Shown here: positions 19,157 to 29,020 of the stretch, piece after piece
Position numbering within the stretch: the first letter of the stretch is position 1
Layout: each line of letters starts with the position of its first letter
DNA from: Leisingera methylohalidivorans DSM 14336
GTDB taxonomy: Bacteria; Pseudomonadota; Alphaproteobacteria; Rhodobacterales; Rhodobacteraceae
Reading direction: 5' to 3'
Length of the DNA stretch: 39,801 nucleotides
Assembly (NCBI RefSeq): GCF_000511355.1
Contig: NC_023146.1
Location: 1-39,801 of the forward strand
Program-made: the position numbers and the translations under genes
Notes under the pieces: generated by a model
Told to the model about the DNA's origin: nothing
The model's input: the letters and a program-made list of their open reading frames with translations, nothing else
Database searches by the model: none

Positions 19157-19579
19157 TCAAGCGAGCCTGGGCGGTCGTTCAACTTTTTGCAGCAAGGGAA
19201 GAATGCGAAAAACGGCTTCACGGTTCGCAAATACCGGGCCAACGAGCCGGTATTTCGAGACCACCGAAAAGGCGCTGGTCAGCATAAGAGCGCTGCAAAA
19301 AAGTATCAAACAATTCCCTACGGTACTATGATCGTGACACGGCATCCCCTGCTCGGCGGCCATATCCGTATCACTCCTGAAAGCAGTTGGCAGACCAGCT
19401 ATATCTGTGGCCAGATCCATGCCAATGACCGGCACCCCGGAGGGCCGCTGATCATGCATCGTGCACAAAGGGATCAATGACACGGCTGTCAATTTCAACA
19501 GAATGAAAAAAACCGCCACAGCAAGGAGCGCAAGCTGCACTATGTTCAGTTTGAAACTATGTCTGCTGGCCTCAGTCAT
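19157..19579 (-). CDS. small membrane protein of the cus locus, function unknown
   Basis: A 140-aa protein with a hydrophobic segment near the N-terminus (LNIVQLALLAVAVFFILLKL) and a second near residues 92-108 (NCLILFCSALMLTSAFSVV). The loop between them holds several Met, His and Cys residues (IPLCTMHDQR, DMAAEQGMPCHDHSTVGNC), reminiscent of small copper-locus membrane proteins. The start at 19579 is chosen because the protein then begins just before the first hydrophobic stretch. It lies 85 bp upstream of cusB in the same direction and probably belongs to the same transcript. I do not recognise the family; a metal-related role is inferred only from residues and position. Confidence 0.55.
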   Translation of the reverse strand: MTEASRHSFKLNIVQLALLAVAVFFILLKLTAVSLIPLCTMHDQRPSGVPVIGMDLATDIAGLPTAFRSDTDMAAEQGMPCHDHSTVGNCLILFCSALMLTSAFSVVSKYRLVGPVFANREAVFRILPLLQKVERPPRLA

Positions 19580-19870
19580 GATCCCGAGATATCCATTCTC
19601 CGGGGAAGTACAAATAACGTCGCTGTGTTTGAACCGAGATCCTTTGTAGGGCTCTACCGCAAACGTTTTGGCGGTGTGAGCGATACCTGAACCGCGACTC
19701 CTATAGCCTCTGAGGGTAGGGGCATCGGCCCAACTCTGCCAATTCGAGAACCGGGATTCCGGCGTTGCTGCGGGAGAGACGGGACACTGGCCCCCTTCAT
19801 TCCTTTTGACCTCTGAACCCACGCCAATTATGAACCCCCAACGTTTTCTGCCGTTGCTCCTCAGCTCGCC
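19580..19870. other. upstream region of the cus locus, no gene seen
   Basis: No convincing coding sequence was found. As the DNA upstream of the small membrane protein and cusB it should hold their promoter. No clear CueR- or CusR-like operator was identified. Confidence 0.4.
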
Positions 19871-19960
19871 CATTGCGCGCAGAGCCTAGACCTCTGCGCG
19901 CAATGAATATTTAAAAGCGGCAGTTTATCGATTTAGGCGGCATTGTTCGCAGAGGTCTAG
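19871..19960. repeat. cluster of perfect inverted repeats
   Basis: A perfect 14-bp inverted repeat, CATTGCGCGCAGAG (19871-19884) and CTCTGCGCGCAATG (19892-19905), is separated by 7 bp. A second perfect 13-bp pair, CTAGACCTCTGCG (19886-19898) and CGCAGAGGTCTAG (19948-19960), uses part of the same sequence. The latter copy includes the stop codon of the upstream AhpD-fold gene. There is no T-tract. The set could end transcription between two convergently used regions or mark an old rearrangement joint. Confidence 0.65.
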
Positions 19961-20496
19961 TCAAACTTCTGAAACGGTTTGTCGACCGGCGTTTTTGCAA
20001 GATGGTTGGTGTAGTTCGACATTACCTTCTGCGCATAACCCAAGATGATGTCGAGGATGTTCTGCCGGGTGAAGCCTGCATCGAGAAAAGCCTGCACGGA
20101 TGCCTCAGTCAGGTTGCCGCGTTCGCGCACGATCTTGAGCGTGAAGTCGCGCAGAGTTTCGAGACGGGCGTTCGGCAGCGGTGTCTGATTGCGCAGAGCA
20201 TCGGTTATTTCCAGGTCGACCTTCATGCCGTGGGCAATGGCGGTATGGGCTGGAACGCAGTAACTGCAAGTGTTCTCGACATTGATGGTCTGCCAGACAA
20301 CGGTCAGTTCATCCTTGCCGAAACTGGAATTCTGAAACAATTCATGCACGCGCTGATAGGCCTCAAGCAACTGGGGCGACTCGGCCATGACCGCATGCAG
20401 GTTTGGGATCATGCCAAATGCGGCCTTGGAATTCTCCAAAAGCGGCTTAGACGCTTCAGGCACGGTGGTTTCGTCATGAAGGGTGAAATCTGTCAT
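19957..20496 (-). CDS. AhpD-like / carboxymuconolactone decarboxylase family protein
   Basis: A 179-aa alkylhydroperoxidase-fold protein with the active motif NTCSYCVPAHTAIA near residues 75-88 (CxxC, then His). Segments LLENSKAAFGMIPNLHAVM and the C-terminal NILDIILGYAQKVMSNYTNH are typical of the peroxidase-related branch. The start at 20496 (MTDFTLHDETT) is chosen for its GGAG ribosome site. It is divergent from a TetR regulator, and two operator-like repeats lie in the gap, so repression by that regulator is likely. It is not closely similar to the AhpD-like protein inside the composite transposon. Substrate unknown. Confidence 0.87.
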   Translation of the reverse strand: MTDFTLHDETTVPEASKPLLENSKAAFGMIPNLHAVMAESPQLLEAYQRVHELFQNSSFGKDELTVVWQTINVENTCSYCVPAHTAIAHGMKVDLEITDALRNQTPLPNARLETLRDFTLKIVRERGNLTEASVQAFLDAGFTRQNILDIILGYAQKVMSNYTNHLAKTPVDKPFQKFD

Positions 20497-20565
20497 CGTT
20501 GGTCTCCGTTGCAATGATGCTAACCCGAGTCAGGAGCCCGGATCGCGAGAACTGATGTAAGGAGT

Positions 20566-20605
20566 TTGAGTGATCACTCAACCATAGACTTGAACAATCA
20601 CTCAA
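20566..20605. promoter_or_regulatory. tandem TetR operator sites
   Basis: A perfect 16-bp palindrome TTGAGTGATCACTCAA (20566-20581) is followed 24 bp on by a second copy, TTGAACAATCACTCAA (20590-20605), matching at 13 of 16 positions. Both lie between the divergent AhpD-fold gene and the TetR gene, the usual place for an autoregulated TetR operator. They also argue against a TetR start upstream of 20668, because the first site would otherwise be inside the coding region. Confidence 0.75.
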
Positions 20606-20667
20606 TCTTGAAGCCAAGATCCCGAAGAAGCCGGGACATTTCCGTTGGCGCGCTTTATTCTGTGGTT

Positions 20668-21276
20668 ATGAAACGCGCGCGCCCTTATGACCGAGACTCC
20701 GCATTGAATGCTGCAATGAACTTGTTCTGGAGAAAAGGTTATCACGCCACATCTTTGAAGGACCTTGAATTCGCGCTGAACATGAAGCCGGGCAGCATTT
20801 ACGCTGCCTTTCACAGTAAGGAGGCGCTCTTTTTGGCGTCGCTCGAGCGGTATATGCAGGTTAACCAGGTTCGTCTCGGTGAATTGCTGGCCGGAACGGG
20901 GTCTCCGCTGGCCGCTCTTGCCGAATTTCTGCGCAGCTTCGTGTATCCGGCAAACGAGGCCCGAGGACCGCAGGTCTGCATGATTGTCAAGTCTATGTTA
21001 GAGGCGACAGACGCAGATAAAGCAATTGCAGAAGCCGCCCGCACCTATTTGGACAATATGACCGGCGAGATCATCGCGCTTTTCCGCGCTGCGCAAGACA
21101 GTGGCGAGCTGCCGGGCGACGCCGATGCGGTGCTTCTGGGGCGGCGCTATCTTCTGAACCTCACGGCCCTGCGCATCGAGGCGCAGTGGACAAGGTGTGG
21201 CGCTGAGCTAAAGCAGCTGGCGGAGAGCATGGCGCAGGAGGTTGAGGCCCTGGCTATACGTTCTTCCGAAAACTGA
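20668..21276 (+). CDS. TetR/AcrR-family transcriptional regulator
   Basis: A 202-aa regulator. The N-terminal helix-turn-helix shows ALNAAMNLFWRKGYHATSLK and LEFALNMKPGSIYAAFHSKEALF, the classic TetR DNA-binding pattern of the branch with a Phe-Trp-x-x-Gly-Tyr core. The ligand domain follows (residues about 70-200). The start at 20668 (MKRARPYDRDSA) is preferred because homologues begin here and because the tandem operators lie just upstream. Divergent from the AhpD-fold gene, which is its likely target. Ligand unknown. Confidence 0.88.
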   Translation: MKRARPYDRDSALNAAMNLFWRKGYHATSLKDLEFALNMKPGSIYAAFHSKEALFLASLERYMQVNQVRLGELLAGTGSPLAALAEFLRSFVYPANEARGPQVCMIVKSMLEATDADKAIAEAARTYLDNMTGEIIALFRAAQDSGELPGDADAVLLGRRYLLNLTALRIEAQWTRCGAELKQLAESMAQEVEALAIRSSEN

Positions 21277-21346
21277 TACCGGTGCCGGATCACACCAGCT
21301 GAAACGCCTGGAAGGCAAGACGTCCGGTAGGGATTGCCAACAAGTT

Positions 21347-21364
21347 TGCTAATGGACATTAGCA
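21347..21364. promoter_or_regulatory. palindromic operator-like site
   Basis: TGCTAATG-GA-CATTAGCA is a perfect 8-bp inverted repeat 70 bp after the tetR stop. It looks like a repressor site. The short reading frame after it (from 21377, containing GYRFPRELV) resembles the start of an IS6-type transposase only weakly, and no intact gene follows before the IS5 element. Confidence 0.4.
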
Positions 21365-21490
21365 TAGGCAGCCGGGATGAAGATGCCTTGCACGATGCCT
21401 GGCCTTCAAGGCTACCGTTTTCCTCGCGAGCTCGTCACACCCAGCTCCTTGGCAACACCGGTTTGTGTGGCACCAGGCTTATATAGCCTA

Positions 21491-22568
21491 GACCGCGTTG
21501 CACGAATAGCGCCCGGGCCGCAATTGCCCCTTTCCCCGGCTCGTTATGCGACACGCTGATAGGCTGCACGACCGAGACGGGTCATGCGGTTGAGGGCGTT
21601 GACAGCGATGCGGGCTTCGGTTGCCTGGGTCTCCATGTTGCAGCTGCGCAGTTCCTGTCCGATGAGCTGTTTGTAGCGCCCGATCTGGGCCTCGCCGCGC
21701 GATCTCTGACCATAACCGGTGGCCTTCTGCCATGCCATTCGGCCAGTTTCGGTTATCATGTCGATATGAGCGTTGCGTGCCTGGCAATTTCCGGGAACAG
21801 CGTTCTTCGGCGGCGGAATGATCAGTTCGACATCCGAGCCAAACGCCTGCCGGATTGTCACGCCGGTTGGTACACCATCATAAGCCCCGTCTCCGATGAA
21901 ACGGCGCACCCGACCGGACACCTCGGCAAGAAGGTCGGGCAAAGCGCCTGTGTCCCCGACATGCTGGGGTGTCAGGCAGGACGCCACAAGCTCGCCGCTC
22001 TCCAGATCGAAGCCTATATGCAGTTTGCGCCATATCTTACGGGCCTTCGGCAGCCCGTGCTTCTCCCGCATCCACTCGCGGCCACCGTGGACACGCAGCC
22101 CTGTGCTGTCCACAACCAGCGCGATCGGACCACTGGCTGTCCGGGTGTCAGGCGCGATCTGAAGCGATGGCGAACGCCGGCAAAGCGTCGAAAAATCTGA
22201 CACGGGGAGGTCCGCCTGCATGAGCCGCAGCAAACTGCGGACAAAGCCCTGCGTTTGGCGAAGCGGCAAGCCGAACACGGCGCGCAGGGTCAAGCAGGTC
22301 TCGATCGCCAGATCAGAATATCGTTGTTGACCACCGCGCTTGCCAGAGCGCACTGCGCACCACCGAGACACCGCGTCTTCGCTGAACCAGACCGTTACGT
22401 CACCACGCTGGCGGAGCGCCTCATTGTATTCGGCCCAGTTCGTCACACGGTACTTTGGCTTCGCAAACTTATCCCGCCGCGACGCGTTGAATTTGAAAGG
22501 CATCCCAGCATCCCGCAGTCAAATCGAAGGACCAGCTACGCATCGGAAACGATTTGTGCAACACGCTC
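21491..22568 (-). mobile_element. IS5-family insertion sequence (IS903-like group)
   Basis: About 1078 bp. The ends are GACCGCGTTGCACGAAT at 21491 and, on the minus strand, GAGCGTGTTGCACAAAT at 22568, matching at 14 of 17 positions. The core GTTGCAC is typical of this IS5 subgroup. No direct target duplication is visible, so the element is old or its flanks have been rearranged. The exact outer bases are uncertain by a few positions. Confidence 0.7.
21544..22503 (-). CDS. IS5-family transposase
   Basis: A 319-aa DDE transposase in one uninterrupted frame. It begins KFNASRRDKFAKPKYRVTNW and has the three catalytic regions ALVVDSTGLRVHG (Asp), FIGDGAYDG (Asp) and GQRSRGEAQIGRYKQLIG (Glu). It has the normal length for the IS903-like subgroup and no visible lesions. 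It differs clearly from the two-frame transposases of the composite transposon. Confidence 0.88.
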   Translation of the reverse strand: MPFKFNASRRDKFAKPKYRVTNWAEYNEALRQRGDVTVWFSEDAVSRWCAVRSGKRGGQQRYSDLAIETCLTLRAVFGLPLRQTQGFVRSLLRLMQADLPVSDFSTLCRRSPSLQIAPDTRTASGPIALVVDSTGLRVHGGREWMREKHGLPKARKIWRKLHIGFDLESGELVASCLTPQHVGDTGALPDLLAEVSGRVRRFIGDGAYDGVPTGVTIRQAFGSDVELIIPPPKNAVPGNCQARNAHIDMITETGRMAWQKATGYGQRSRGEAQIGRYKQLIGQELRSCNMETQATEARIAVNALNRMTRLGRAAYQRVA

Positions 22569-22571
22569 GCG

Positions 22572-22777
22572 ATGATGGGACCGAGGCAGGAAGCACAGGC
22601 GTCACTGTTTTTGAGTTCTCGCTTGAGGATCATGTGCCTCAAGACCACCTGCTTCGATCCATTGATAGTTTTTTCGATGTGAGCGGCATCCGAGGCCACT
22701 GGGCGGACTTCTATAGCCATACTGGTCGTCCATCAGTCGATCCTGAGTTGCTGATCCGCATGCTGCTGGTCGGGTAT
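22572..22777 (+). pseudogene. IS1182-like transposase, N-terminal remnant
   Basis: The sequence reads MMGPRQEAQ in one frame and, after a frameshift near 22600, FEFSLEDHVPQDHLLRSIDS and HWADFYSHTGRPSVDPELLI, then RMLLVGY. This is the strongly conserved start of IS1182-type transposases. The match stops at about 22777. Only the first fifth of the gene is left, directly beside the IS5 element. Confidence 0.78.
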
Positions 22778-23489
22778 CCCCGGGCCGGTCCCTGCGCATT
22801 GGCGGGTAGATCAGGCGTCGGTGTTCAGTTCTGCTGAGGGCACTGATTCACGTTGCGGACCGGTGCCAGGTTAAGTTCAACAGCAAGGCATAGCTGCAAC
22901 GCCCAATTAATCGGCACTTGAACCGAAAAACTATTTAAACTTCGGCGAACAGATAAATTTCATCGGTCGCGACACAAAGAAACCTTCACGACGGGCGCCG
23001 CAGCGCAGCATGGTAGATTCACACAAAGGTTGCGCCGGATACCTCCTTCCATCCTGTGCAGCGGAAAAGAAGTCCAACAGGGCGTGGCCGGGCAGTGGTT
23101 TGCCCGGCCAGGTCACTTGTTCACAGCCAAATTCACATAGGCTGACCTGGTAAAGGCAGGACTGGCGTGTTGAGCAGACCCCGGGCGTGTGTCCCGGTTC
23201 GATCAGCATCCAACGCAAAAACCGCCGTTCACTTCGATTTGCCCTGTATTCGTACAAATTTGGAGTTTCATAGTGCTGCTGCAGCAGGCCGGTCAGCGCA
23301 GTCTCTCTAACGCCCAAATGGCAGGCACATCTTGATGCAGCCTGTCAATTTTCAGGCAAGTCTGCCAGTCCTGAACATACATCCTAGCTGGCAACTGGAA
23401 AAACCTCAAAGCACCCGGCCCAATGAAGCTACAAACTTCCCGGGAGCCTGAGCATCACCGCATCGTCAGCCATAAACCATTGCCCAGCC
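22778..23489. other. gap before urease operon; no firm gene
   Basis: The only sizeable frame is on the minus strand (22931-23317, 128 aa, Arg- and Cys-rich, no recognisable motif). It may be chance coding in GC-rich DNA. The urease promoter is expected in the last 150 bp, but no clear boxes or NtrC site were identified. Confidence 0.35.
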
Positions 23490-24281
23490 TTGCCCCGCGC
23501 GATCGCCAGAGCAGAGGTTTCCGCGCATGTGCGGGACGGCTGTTCGAGGCTGAAGACGCTGCATCAATCCGGAGCGCTGAAGCTGCTGTTTCCGCAGGGC
23601 CGTCCGGATGTCGAGGCGGTTGCGGTCAATACCGCTGGCGGCATCACCGGCGGGGACGATTTCCGGCTTGCAGCCACCGCCCATGCGGAGGCCGGCTTGA
23701 CGGTTACCACCCAGGCGGCAGAACGCATCTACCGGGCGCTGCCGGGCCAGACCGCCAGGGTGGAAACCCGGCTCTGCGCCAAGGCCGGCGCCAGGCTGAA
23801 CTGGCTGCCGCAGGAAACCATTCTGTTCAACGGCTGCGCCCTGCACCGCCGCCTGATTGCGGAGCTGGAACCCGGTGCGCAGTTTTTGCTGATTGAACCG
23901 TTTGTCTTCGGCCGCGCTGCAATGGGCGAAACACTTACGCATGCGACGGTCCGCGACCGGATCGAAATCCGGCGCGGCGGCAGTCCTATCTACCTCGATG
24001 CCACGGCGCTTGCCGGAGATGCCGCCGCTATGCTGCAGCGGCGCGCAGTTGCGGGCGGCGCCGGCGCCATGGCTTCACTTGTGCTGGTGGCGCCGGAGGC
24101 CGAAGTGAAGCTTGATCCGCTGCGCCGGATGCTGCCGGAGACCGGAGGCGCCTCCTTGCTTGGGCCGGATCTTCTGGTGCTCCGCCTGCTTGCCCGGGAC
24201 GGTTTTGCCCTGCGCCAATGCCTTGTTCCGGTGCTGGAGCGGCTGCTGTCCGCGGGGCTGCCGCGCACATGGATGCTTTGA
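23490..24281 (+). CDS. ureD: urease accessory protein UreD
   Basis: A 263-aa accessory protein that forms the UreD-UreF-UreG complex on apo-urease for nickel insertion. Family segments are [27 protein letters not shown] near residues 32-58, [29 protein letters not shown] and the C-terminal LRRMLPE region. The usable start is TTG at 23490, giving [12 protein letters not shown]; no in-frame ATG lies nearby upstream, so the start is uncertain. First gene of the ureDABCEFG operon, 14 bp before ureA. Confidence 0.88.
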   Translation: MPRAIARAEVSAHVRDGCSRLKTLHQSGALKLLFPQGRPDVEAVAVNTAGGITGGDDFRLAATAHAEAGLTVTTQAAERIYRALPGQTARVETRLCAKAGARLNWLPQETILFNGCALHRRLIAELEPGAQFLLIEPFVFGRAAMGETLTHATVRDRIEIRRGGSPIYLDATALAGDAAAMLQRRAVAGGAGAMASLVLVAPEAEVKLDPLRRMLPETGGASLLGPDLLVLRLLARDGFALRQCLVPVLERLLSAGLPRTWML

Positions 24282-24295
24282 AGAAGGAGGAGCGG

Positions 24296-24598
24296 ATGAA
24301 CCTGACCCCGCGCGAAAAGGACAAGCTGCTTATCGCCATGGCTGCCGAAGTCGCCCGCAAGCGGCTGGACCGCGGCGTCAAGCTGAATCACCCGGAAGCG
24401 ATTGCGCTGATTTCGGATGCGGTGGCCGAGGGCGCCCGCGACGGCCGCACGGTGGCTGAGATGATGGAGGCCGGCGCCCAGGTGGTCAGCCGGGATCAAT
24501 GCATGGAAGGGGTGCCCGAAATGATCCGCGATGTGCAGGTCGAGGCCACATTTCGCGATGGCACCAAGCTGGTGACCGTTCACCAGCCTATCCGTTGA
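24296..24598 (+). CDS. ureA: urease gamma subunit
   Basis: A 100-aa protein with the standard length and sequence of Ure[51 protein letters not shown], and [25 protein letters not shown] near the end. The start at 24296 follows an AAGGAGGAG ribosome site. With UreB and UreC it forms the structural core of cytoplasmic urease, which hydrolyses urea to ammonia and carbon dioxide. Confidence 0.95.
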   Translation: MNLTPREKDKLLIAMAAEVARKRLDRGVKLNHPEAIALISDAVAEGARDGRTVAEMMEAGAQVVSRDQCMEGVPEMIRDVQVEATFRDGTKLVTVHQPIR

Positions 24599-24648
24599 AC
24601 CCCCGCCCGGTGCCGGACGCCCCGAACCACCCCAAGACAGGAGAAAGC

Positions 24649-24816
24649 ATGATACAACCAATACCCGTTACCGTCGCGGTTAGCGCTCTTGCGGCGGGTC
24701 CCGCCCTGGCTCACGGCGGAGCGCATGTCCATCCGCATGAGGTCGGCCTCTGGCTTGTCTTTGCAGTGCTGGCGGCGCTTGCCGCAGGCGCAGTTCTGGC
24801 CTGGAGGCGGAAGTGA
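24649..24816 (+). CDS. small His-rich membrane protein in urease operon
   Basis: A 55-aa protein with an N-terminal hydrophobic leader ([21 protein letters not shown]), a short His-rich stretch ([10 protein letters not shown]) and one transmembrane helix ([21 protein letters not shown]) ending in WRRK. If the leader is cleaved after ALA, the histidines would be just outside the membrane. A GGAGAAAG ribosome site precedes ATG 24649. Its TGA overlaps the GTG start of ureB (GTGA), so it is translated inside the operon. A nickel-handling or membrane-linked role is conceivable from the histidines, but no function is established here. Confidence 0.7.
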   Translation: MIQPIPVTVAVSALAAGPALAHGGAHVHPHEVGLWLVFAVLAALAAGAVLAWRRK

Positions 24817-25118
24817 TCCCGGGTGAGCTGTTCCCGGCCGGAGGCAGCCTGACGCTGAATGCGGGCGCCGAAGCCACCACTCTGATGGTCGCCAATACCG
24901 GCGACCGGCCGGTCCAGGTGGGCAGCCATTACCATTTTGCCGAGGCTAACCCGGCGCTGGATTTCGACCGGGCGGCGGCCCGCGGGCGGCGGCTCGACAT
25001 TGCTGCAGGCACCGCCGTGCGGTTCGAGCCGGGGCAGCGGCGCGAGGTGCAGCTGATCCTGATCCTCGGCAGGCGCCGTGTGTTCGGGTTCAACCGGAAA
25101 GTCATGGGAGTGCTCTGA
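24813..25118 (+). CDS. ureB: urease beta subunit
   Basis: A 101-aa protein of normal UreB length, starting with [21 protein letters not shown], then [33 protein letters not shown] and GQRREVQLI, the conserved core. The start overlaps the stop of the small membrane protein by 4 bp. One base separates its stop from the ureC start. Structural subunit of urease. Confidence 0.95.
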   Translation: MIPGELFPAGGSLTLNAGAEATTLMVANTGDRPVQVGSHYHFAEANPALDFDRAAARGRRLDIAAGTAVRFEPGQRREVQLILILGRRRVFGFNRKVMGVL

Positions 25119-25119
25119 C

Positions 25120-26829
<1,710 letters not shown>

Positions 26830-26978
26830 AATTGAGCACCGGGAGAAAAACATGAGTAAAGTCACAGCACCGCGCCACGTTCGCGGCAATCAGGCGGCGA
26901 AAAACCTGGCCCGCTTTGCCGACCTGGCATACCCTATGCGTCAGAGGGAGGAGCTCACTGGAAAAGGAGTGATCTCCA

Positions 26979-27203
26979 ATGGCAGAAATCTCACACATTA
27001 TCACCGGCAGGCCGGAGTTAGCGGGCATCCTGCGCCGCTGTTTTGCGGCTGTGGGCAATGCATTGGTCGCTATTGCGGAAGCGGATTCACGCATGCGTGC
27101 CGCGCGGCAGTTGAACGCGATGAGCGACGAGGAACTTGCCGAACGGGGCCTGAGGCGCGAGGACATCGTGCGCCATATCTTCTCAGACAGGTTCTACATT
27201 TGA
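26979..27203 (+). CDS. DUF1127-domain small protein in urease operon
   Basis: A 74-aa protein whose C-terminal half matches the DUF1127 pattern common in alphaproteobacteria: RMRAARQLNAMSDEELAERGLRREDIVRHIF. A strong AAGGAG ribosome site lies 8 bp before ATG 26979. DUF1127 proteins are small, often Arg-rich, and in some bacteria affect RNA turnover and carbon, nitrogen or phosphate metabolism; what this one does is unknown. Its place between ureC and ureE in the same direction makes it part of the urease transcript. An alternative frame from 26852 with its own ribosome site overlaps it but shows no domain. Confidence 0.7.
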   Translation: MAEISHIITGRPELAGILRRCFAAVGNALVAIAEADSRMRAARQLNAMSDEELAERGLRREDIVRHIFSDRFYI

Positions 27204-27234
27204 GGCCGTTGGCCGTCGGCACAGGAGCGTACGG

Positions 27235-27732
27235 ATGAACGCGCCTATGCTGACTGCCCGGGCATATCATGGCCATGCTCATGCCGCCGCCCCGGTGGAC
27301 CAGGTGGTGCTGGACTATGAAGCCAGGTTCCTGCGCCGCAAGGTGCTGCAGACCGAAGGCGGCGACCACCTGCTGGTTGACCTTCCGCAGACCACCTCGC
27401 TGGAGCACGGCGGCGTGCTGGTTCTGGAGGACGGCGGTGAAATCGCCGTCGCAGCCGCAGCTGAGCCGCTGCTGCAGATCACCGGAGATGGGCTGTTGCG
27501 GCTGGCCTGGCATATCGGCAACCGCCACACCCCCTGCCAGATCGAGGATATGCGGCTGCTGATCCGCCAGGACCACGTGATCCGCGCAATGCTGGTGCAA
27601 CTTGGCGCCACAGTGGAAGAGGTGACGGAGCCCTTCACCCCCGAAGGCGGCGCCTATGGCCACGGGCGGACCCATTCCCACGAACACGGCCATTCCCTTC
27701 ATCACGGTCCGGAGCACAGCCATGAGCATTAA
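27235..27732 (+). CDS. ureE: urease accessory protein UreE (nickel chaperone)
   Basis: A 165-aa nickel metallochaperone. The central part has the UreE pattern LAWHIGNRHTPCQIEDMRLLIRQDHV with the conserved His used for nickel. The C-terminus is a His-rich tail ([23 protein letters not shown], given here only as a composition: ten histidines in the last 23 residues) that stores extra nickel. The stop TAA overlaps the ureF start region by 11 bp, so translation is coupled. Confidence 0.92.
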   Translation: MNAPMLTARAYHGHAHAAAPVDQVVLDYEARFLRRKVLQTEGGDHLLVDLPQTTSLEHGGVLVLEDGGEIAVAAAAEPLLQITGDGLLRLAWHIGNRHTPCQIEDMRLLIRQDHVIRAMLVQLGATVEEVTEPFTPEGGAYGHGRTHSHEHGHSLHHGPEHSHEH

Positions 27733-28369
27733 TCCCGGGCCAGTGGTGCTGCTGCAGTGGCTGTCTCCGGCTTATCCGGTGGGCGCATTCGCCTGGTCCC
27801 ACGGGCTGGAAACTGCGGTTGCCCGCAAGGAGGTGACCGATGGGGCAGGGCTGGAAGCCTGGCTGGGTGATCTGCTGCTGTTTGGCAGTGCCCGCACGGA
27901 CGCAATTCTGCTGGCCGCTGCCTGCCGCGCCAAAGACATGGCCGCGCTGGCAGAGGTGGACGCCACCGCCCGCGCATTTGCTCCCTCCCGGGAACGTCTG
28001 GCTGAAACAGTTGAACAGGGCGCCGCCTTCTGCCGGGCCACGTCGGAGGTCTGGGGCGGCAGCCTGCCCCGTCTCAGCTATCCGGTGGCTGTTGGCCGTG
28101 CCGCGTGCATGCACGGGCTGGCGCTGGACCTGACGCTGCACATGTTCACACATGCCTTTGTTTCTAACCTGATTTCGGCAGCCCAGCGGCTGCTGCCGGT
28201 TGGCCAGATCGAAGGCCAGCGCATTCTGAAAAACCTTGGCCCGCTGGTATCCGATGCAGCGAAGAACGCGCTCACTTCGGACCTGTCCAGCCTCTCCAGC
28301 GCCTGTTTTGCTGCGGATGTCGCCTCGATGGTTCATGAAACACAATATTCAAGGATTTACCGGTCATGA
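27722..28369 (+). CDS. ureF: urease accessory protein UreF
   Basis: A 215-aa all-helical accessory protein that bridges UreD and UreG. Typical segments are [21 protein letters not shown] at the N-terminus, the variable middle, [14 protein letters not shown] and the C-terminal [20 protein letters not shown]. The start at 27722 lies inside the end of ureE, and the stop overlaps the ureG ATG (ATGA), an arrangement suited to making the three chaperones in fixed ratio. Confidence 0.92.
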   Translation: MSINPGPVVLLQWLSPAYPVGAFAWSHGLETAVARKEVTDGAGLEAWLGDLLLFGSARTDAILLAAACRAKDMAALAEVDATARAFAPSRERLAETVEQGAAFCRATSEVWGGSLPRLSYPVAVGRAACMHGLALDLTLHMFTHAFVSNLISAAQRLLPVGQIEGQRILKNLGPLVSDAAKNALTSDLSSLSSACFAADVASMVHETQYSRIYRS

Positions 28370-28995
28370 CTTCTCCCCACGGTCCATTGCGGGTCGGAAT
28401 CGGCGGACCGGTCGGTGCGGGCAAGACCACGCTGACCGCCCAGCTTGCCCGTATTCTGTCGCCGCATCACTCGATCGGGGTGATCACCAATGACATCTAC
28501 ACCCAAGAGGACGCCGAGGCGCTGATGCGGATGCAGGTGCTGCCGCAGGACCGGGTGATCGGGGTCGAGACCGGCGGCTGCCCGCATACCGCGATCCGCG
28601 AGGATGCGTCGATCAACCTTGCCGCGGTGGCCGAGATGGTACGGCGCCACCCGGATGTGGAGATCGTGCTGATCGAAAGCGGCGGCGACAATCTCTCTGC
28701 CACCTTCAGCCCCGAACTGGCCGATGTAACTCTGTATGTGATCGACGTCGCGGCGGGTGAAGAGATCCCGCGGAAGGGAGGGCCGGCGATTACCCGCTCT
28801 GACCTGTTGATCGTCAACAAGACGGATTTGGCGCCCCATGTCGGCGCATCGCTCGACGTGATGGCGCGCGATGCCGCGCGGATGCGCGGATCGCTTCCCA
28901 CGGTGTTCACCAGCTTGCGGCACGGCAAGGGGGTTGCCGAAGTTGTCCGCCATCTTTGTGCAATCGGAGGTCTTACTTTCGCGGTCCCGCTGTAG
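28366..28995 (+). CDS. ureG: urease accessory GTPase UreG
   Basis: A 209-aa SIMIBI GTPase that powers nickel transfer into urease. The P-loop [13 protein letters not shown] lies at residues 12-24. The nickel-binding CPH motif is in [17 protein letters not shown] near residue 70, followed by [18 protein letters not shown] and the base-recognition [10 protein letters not shown]. Last gene of the urease operon. A weak hairpin (AGCGG/CCGCT, 28994-29008) at the stop has no T-run. Confidence 0.95.
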   Translation: MTSPHGPLRVGIGGPVGAGKTTLTAQLARILSPHHSIGVITNDIYTQEDAEALMRMQVLPQDRVIGVETGGCPHTAIREDASINLAAVAEMVRRHPDVEIVLIESGGDNLSATFSPELADVTLYVIDVAAGEEIPRKGGPAITRSDLLIVNKTDLAPHVGASLDVMARDAARMRGSLPTVFTSLRHGKGVAEVVRHLCAIGGLTFAVPL

Positions 28996-29020
28996 CGGTT
29001 TTCCCGCTGCCGCCCCGTGG

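Noticed and set aside
22931..23317. Minus-strand frame of 128 aa before the urease operon
   Set aside because: Rich in Arg and Cys, no motif, no clear ribosome site; not distinguishable from chance.
26852..27238. Plus-strand frame MSKVTAPRHVRG, 128 aa, with a good GGGAGAA ribosome site after ureC
   Set aside because: Most of it overlaps the DUF1127 gene in another frame and has no family pattern. It may be a short translated leader, so it is mentioned with the DUF1127 gene but not called.
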